Under the pieces are notes generated by a model, which made no database searches, was not told the DNA's origin, and was given only the letters and a program-made list of their open reading frames with translations. Positions 61,415 through 64,000 of a stretch of 64,000 bases of DNA are shown here, piece by piece; position 1 is the stretch's first letter, and each line of letters starts with the position of its first letter. Source of the stretch: Candidatus Aalborgicola defluviihabitans (GTDB lineage: Bacteria; Pseudomonadota; Gammaproteobacteria; Burkholderiales; Burkholderiaceae_C); contig JADIXX010000001.1 in assembly GCA_016705575.1 (NCBI GenBank), positions 1,079,501 through 1,143,500 on the forward strand, given 5' to 3'. The translations under genes and the position numbers were made by a program.

Positions 61415-62797
61415 ATGCGTATCAAAGTTGCACTGGGAATCTGGTTGCTGAGCATCACCCTAGCATGGATGGCCGTCGCGCCACCCGATCTGGGTCTGTC
61501 GCCGCTGGTCGATGCGCAGGGCGCAGCCTTGGGGTGGTGGAAGCTGCGCCAGCACGCGATTTACCTGAGCGGGCTGTGGAGTATCAGCCTGATGGCGTTG
61601 GTCATGCTGCTCGCCCTGCGCCTGCCGCTGTTTGACCGTTTGATGGGCGGCATGGACCAGGTCTACCGCCTGCACAAATGGGCGGGCATCGCCGCAGCCC
61701 TCACCGCCATCGCCCACTGGGGCGCCAAGGAATCAAGCGGCTGGATCAAGGCTTTGTGGGGCCGCGCCGGTAAACCCGAGCATGACGCTGTGCTGCCCTG
61801 GCTGACCGACAGCCGCGGTTTTGCCAAGGACCTGGGCGAGTGGGCCTTCTACCTTCTGCTAGCCATGGTTGCACTCACGCTACTGTCGCGCTTGCTGTCC
61901 TACAAGCACTGGAGTCTCCTGCACCGTGCCATGCCGGTGCTGTTCCTCGCGCTGGTGATGCATGCCGTGGCTCTGATGCCGCTCTCATTCTGGGCGCTGC
62001 CGCTGGGCCTGCTCATGGGCTCGCTGCTGGCACTCGGTAGCCTGGCCGCACTGTGGTCGCTGGCGGGCTGGGTTGGGCGTTCCCGCAGCCATGTGGCGCG
62101 CATTCAGGAGGTGGCCGCGCTGGGAGATGCGGGCACGGACGCACCCATCGAGGTGATTTGCGCTATGCCATCCAGCTGGCGCGGACACCGAGCGGGGCAG
62201 TTCGTCTTCGTGCGCTTCGACTCTACCGAAGGCGCCCACCCTTTCACTATTGCCAGTGCACCGCATGCGCTGGGTAACAGCCCAGAGGGCGAGCCGCTGC
62301 TGCGCCTGGTCATCAAACCACTGGGCGACTACACCCGTACCCTGCACAAGCGTCTGCGCGCTGGGCAGCGTGTGGACATCGAAGGCCCCTATGGCCGCTT
62401 TGACGGCAAGGGTTCCCGCCATCGCCAGCAGGTGTGGGTGGCCGCCGGCGTGGGCGTGACGCCGTTTCTGGCACTGCTGGAGGCGCGCCAACCAGGGTTG
62501 ACTGCCAATGGCCGAGACCCAGCCCCGGTGCACATGCACTACTGCACACGTGACGCCCGGCGCGATCCGATGCTGCCGCGCCTGCAGAAATTGTGCGCAC
62601 TGGCCCAGCCACCGGTGCCACTTACGGTGCACAGCGAAGCCCAGGGCCAGCGCCTCAAACCGCAGCATTTGCAAAGCGAACCCGGCCCGCTGGATATCTG
62701 GTTTTGCGGCCCCCAGGGGCTAGGCGACACCTTGCACGAGCACGCACGTGGCCCAAACCGCTGGCGCTTGCACCGCGAATCGTTTGTCATGCGTTAA
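61415..62797 (+). CDS. ferric-reductase-like flavohaem membrane oxidoreductase
   Basis: 460 residues, AAAGGA before the ATG. Six membrane helices with haem-ligand histidines (VYRLHKWAGIAAALTAIAHW and HWSLLHRAMPVLFLALVMHA), then FAD-binding HPFTIASAPH and NAD(P)-binding VAAGVGVTPFLALLEARQ and WFCGPQGLGD. NOX/FRE-family: passes electrons from NAD(P)H across the inner membrane. Followed by PepSY, DUF2271 and PepSY-TM genes. Confidence 0.88.
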   Translation: MRIKVALGIWLLSITLAWMAVAPPDLGLSPLVDAQGAALGWWKLRQHAIYLSGLWSISLMALVMLLALRLPLFDRLMGGMDQVYRLHKWAGIAAALTAIAHWGAKESSGWIKALWGRAGKPEHDAVLPWLTDSRGFAKDLGEWAFYLLLAMVALTLLSRLLSYKHWSLLHRAMPVLFLALVMHAVALMPLSFWALPLGLLMGSLLALGSLAALWSLAGWVGRSRSHVARIQEVAALGDAGTDAPIEVICAMPSSWRGHRAGQFVFVRFDSTEGAHPFTIASAPHALGNSPEGEPLLRLVIKPLGDYTRTLHKRLRAGQRVDIEGPYGRFDGKGSRHRQQVWVAAGVGVTPFLALLEARQPGLTANGRDPAPVHMHYCTRDARRDPMLPRLQKLCALAQPPVPLTVHSEAQGQRLKPQHLQSEPGPLDIWFCGPQGLGDTLHEHARGPNRWRLHRESFVMR

Positions 62798-62819
62798 TCT
62801 GTTAAAAAGGAGTCTCCCC

Positions 62820-63233
62820 ATGAAACACGTCCCCTTTCTGCGCCATGGCGTGCTTGCCGTGGCACTGGGCCTGGCAGCCTTGCCGACGTTGGCCGATGAC
62901 GACTGCGATGCGCCGGTAGGTCGCTGGCAATCGCGCGAGGCAGTGCGACAGATGGCGGCCCGGCAGGGCTGGCAGGTCCAGCGGCTGAAGATCGATGATG
63001 GCTGCTACGAAATTCGCGGCACCGACAGCCAGGGCCGCACCTTCAAGGCCAAGATCGACCCGGAAACTCTGAAGGTATTAAAGTTGAAGCAAGGGGACCG
63101 CGAGCGTGCCCGGGAGCAGGACCGTGACCGTAAGCACGCTGCGCCACCTGCCCGACCGGTACAACCGGGCGGAGCTGCCGCACCATCGCCCCTGTTCACC
63201 CCTGGCACCGCGCCGCGCGGCCAGGTTGAGTAA
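62820..63233 (+). CDS. PepSY-domain exported protein with Pro-rich tail
   Basis: 137 residues from MKHVPFLRHGVLAVALGLAA, cleavage near TLA-D. PepSY domain: REAVRQMAARQGWQVQRLKI to FKAKIDPETLKVLKLKQG. The C-terminal 45 residues are charged, then Pro/Ala-rich. AAAAGGAG before the start. Cotranscribed with the reductase. Confidence 0.82.
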   Translation: MKHVPFLRHGVLAVALGLAALPTLADDDCDAPVGRWQSREAVRQMAARQGWQVQRLKIDDGCYEIRGTDSQGRTFKAKIDPETLKVLKLKQGDRERAREQDRDRKHAAPPARPVQPGGAAAPSPLFTPGTAPRGQVE

Positions 63234-63254
63234 CCCCCACACTGGAGCATCACC

Positions 63255-63731
63255 ATGTCTAAACCTCTTTTGACCACTTTGGCCGCCGCCTGCGTGCTGG
63301 CACTTCCCGCCTTGGCACACAGCCGCCAGGTCACGCTAACCGCCCAGCTCAAGAGCTACGGTGGCAACGGCGCCTATCTGGCTGCCTACCTGACCGACGC
63401 CAAGGGCGCCTATGCCGGCACGCTGTGGGTGGCCGGCGGCAAGGCAAAATACTATAAGCACCTATCCGACTGGAACCGGCTGTCCGCCGGTGACGCCAAA
63501 CGTCTTACCGGCGTAACTGGCGCTAGCGTGGGCGCGGGACGTACGCTCAAGGTCACGGCCGACCTGGCCAATGCACTGATTGACGCTGGCTACGAAATTC
63601 ACATTGACGCTGCAGTCGAAGATATGCGTGACAGCCCGTCAGAAATCCGCGTCCCGCTGTCCACCGCCAACGCCGGCAAGCCGCAGGTGGGCAAGCAGTA
63701 CATCCAGTCGCTGACCTTCCAGTTGCAGTAA
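63255..63731 (+). CDS. DUF2271-family exported protein
   Basis: 158 residues. Signal peptide LLTTLAAACVLALPALAHS, then a beta-rich domain (YLAAYLTDAKGAYAGTLWVA, SGAS-like turns, SEIRVPLSTANAG). DUF2271 proteins repeatedly accompany PepSY-TM proteins in iron or redox clusters; role unknown, probably flavin- or metal-linked in the periplasm. Confidence 0.8.
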   Translation: MSKPLLTTLAAACVLALPALAHSRQVTLTAQLKSYGGNGAYLAAYLTDAKGAYAGTLWVAGGKAKYYKHLSDWNRLSAGDAKRLTGVTGASVGAGRTLKVTADLANALIDAGYEIHIDAAVEDMRDSPSEIRVPLSTANAGKPQVGKQYIQSLTFQLQ

Positions 63732-63742
63732 GGGGCACGCGC

Positions 63743-64000
63743 ATGGGATGGAAGGCCATTCACCGCTGGCTGGGCTTGACGATTGGTACCCTGGCCGTGG
63801 TGCTAGGGCTCACCGGAGCCATCCTGGCGTTCGACCCGGTGCAGGAAGCATGGCAGGCACCGGCAGCGTCGGGCGATTTGTCAGTGGCCACACTGGTGGA
63901 GCGCGTGACACGGACCTTCCCGGGTGCGGAGGAAATCCGCCGCGTGCCCTCGGGTGCCATCGTGGTGTTTGGCTTTGTCGGGGACCAGGCTCAGGCGCAC
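63743..64000 (+). CDS. PepSY-associated transmembrane protein, 5' part only
   Basis: The first 86 codons: GWKAIHRWLGLTIGTLAVVL then GLTGAILAFDP, the first helix of PepSY-TM proteins (iron-regulated or siderophore-reductase-like). It continues past the right edge. Completes a four-gene set that probably reduces a metal or chelate in the periplasm. Confidence 0.82.
   Translation, partial: MGWKAIHRWLGLTIGTLAVVLGLTGAILAFDPVQEAWQAPAASGDLSVATLVERVTRTFPGAEEIRRVPSGAIVVFGFVGDQAQAH

Noticed and set aside
1..64000. CRISPR arrays, tRNA or rRNA genes, complete insertion sequences
   Set aside because: I looked for spaced direct repeats, tRNA-like folds and transposase motifs and found none that hold; only recombinase remnants.

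Overview
The window reads as a chromosomal segment of a GC-rich betaproteobacterium, most likely Burkholderiales/Comamonadaceae and close to Rhodoferax or Polaromonas. The grounds are the order zapB-like - zapA - 6S RNA, the very large NAD-glutamate dehydrogenase, the family resemblance of the proteins, and a dispersed 46-nt element of a kind I associate with that group. The family level is inference; no rRNA or marker gene is present.

Layout. 0-5.6 kb: end of an acyl-CoA synthetase, a two-gene YeeE/YedE sulfur transporter, two exported proteins and a patatin lipoprotein. 5.8-10 kb: a TetR-controlled HlyD/ABC efflux operon. 10-18.4 kb: FAD oxidoreductase, glycosyltransferase, aminotransferase and the 1586-residue glutamate dehydrogenase. 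18.4-28 kb: an accessory catabolic operon (StyC-like epoxide isomerase, aldehyde dehydrogenase, AlkK-like CoA ligase, [2Fe-2S] ferredoxin, ferredoxin reductase, a ferritin-like diiron protein usually called a 'metal-dependent hydrolase', and a MalT/AlkS-type regulator). I read it as a complete route: alkene epoxidation, rearrangement to aldehyde, oxidation to acid, CoA activation. This is the best candidate for an undescribed system.

28-36.4 kb: nth, a TAXI-type solute-binding protein, a Yip1-like membrane protein, a PAS histidine kinase, a prolyl oligopeptidase, a phosphatase and an exported carbonic anhydrase. Most carry single-base homopolymer frameshifts that look like sequence errors. 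36.5-49.1 kb: a cobalamin riboswitch heads a minus-strand operon (btuB, btuF-like, cobU, btuF, btuC, btuD, cobO, cbiB, cobC, cobQ, cobT, cobS) for uptake and late assembly of B12. Copies of the 46-nt repeat are read through in frame in several of its genes, and GC-rich inserts interrupt cobQ and cobU.

49.2-56.3 kb: zapB-like, zapA, 6S RNA, then a worn region with recombinase and crcB remnants and a DNA-damage cluster: a truncated SRAP protein, a tyrosine phosphatase, a perfect LexA box, a collapsed umuDC, an MmcB-like nuclease and a nuclease-helicase fusion. 56.4-64 kb: an ECF sigma/anti-sigma/metal-sensor operon, small proteins, a PepSY-response regulator-kinase operon, and a divergent ferric-reductase/PepSY/DUF2271/PepSY-TM operon that runs off the window. 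I saw no rRNA, tRNA, CRISPR array or intact insertion sequence.
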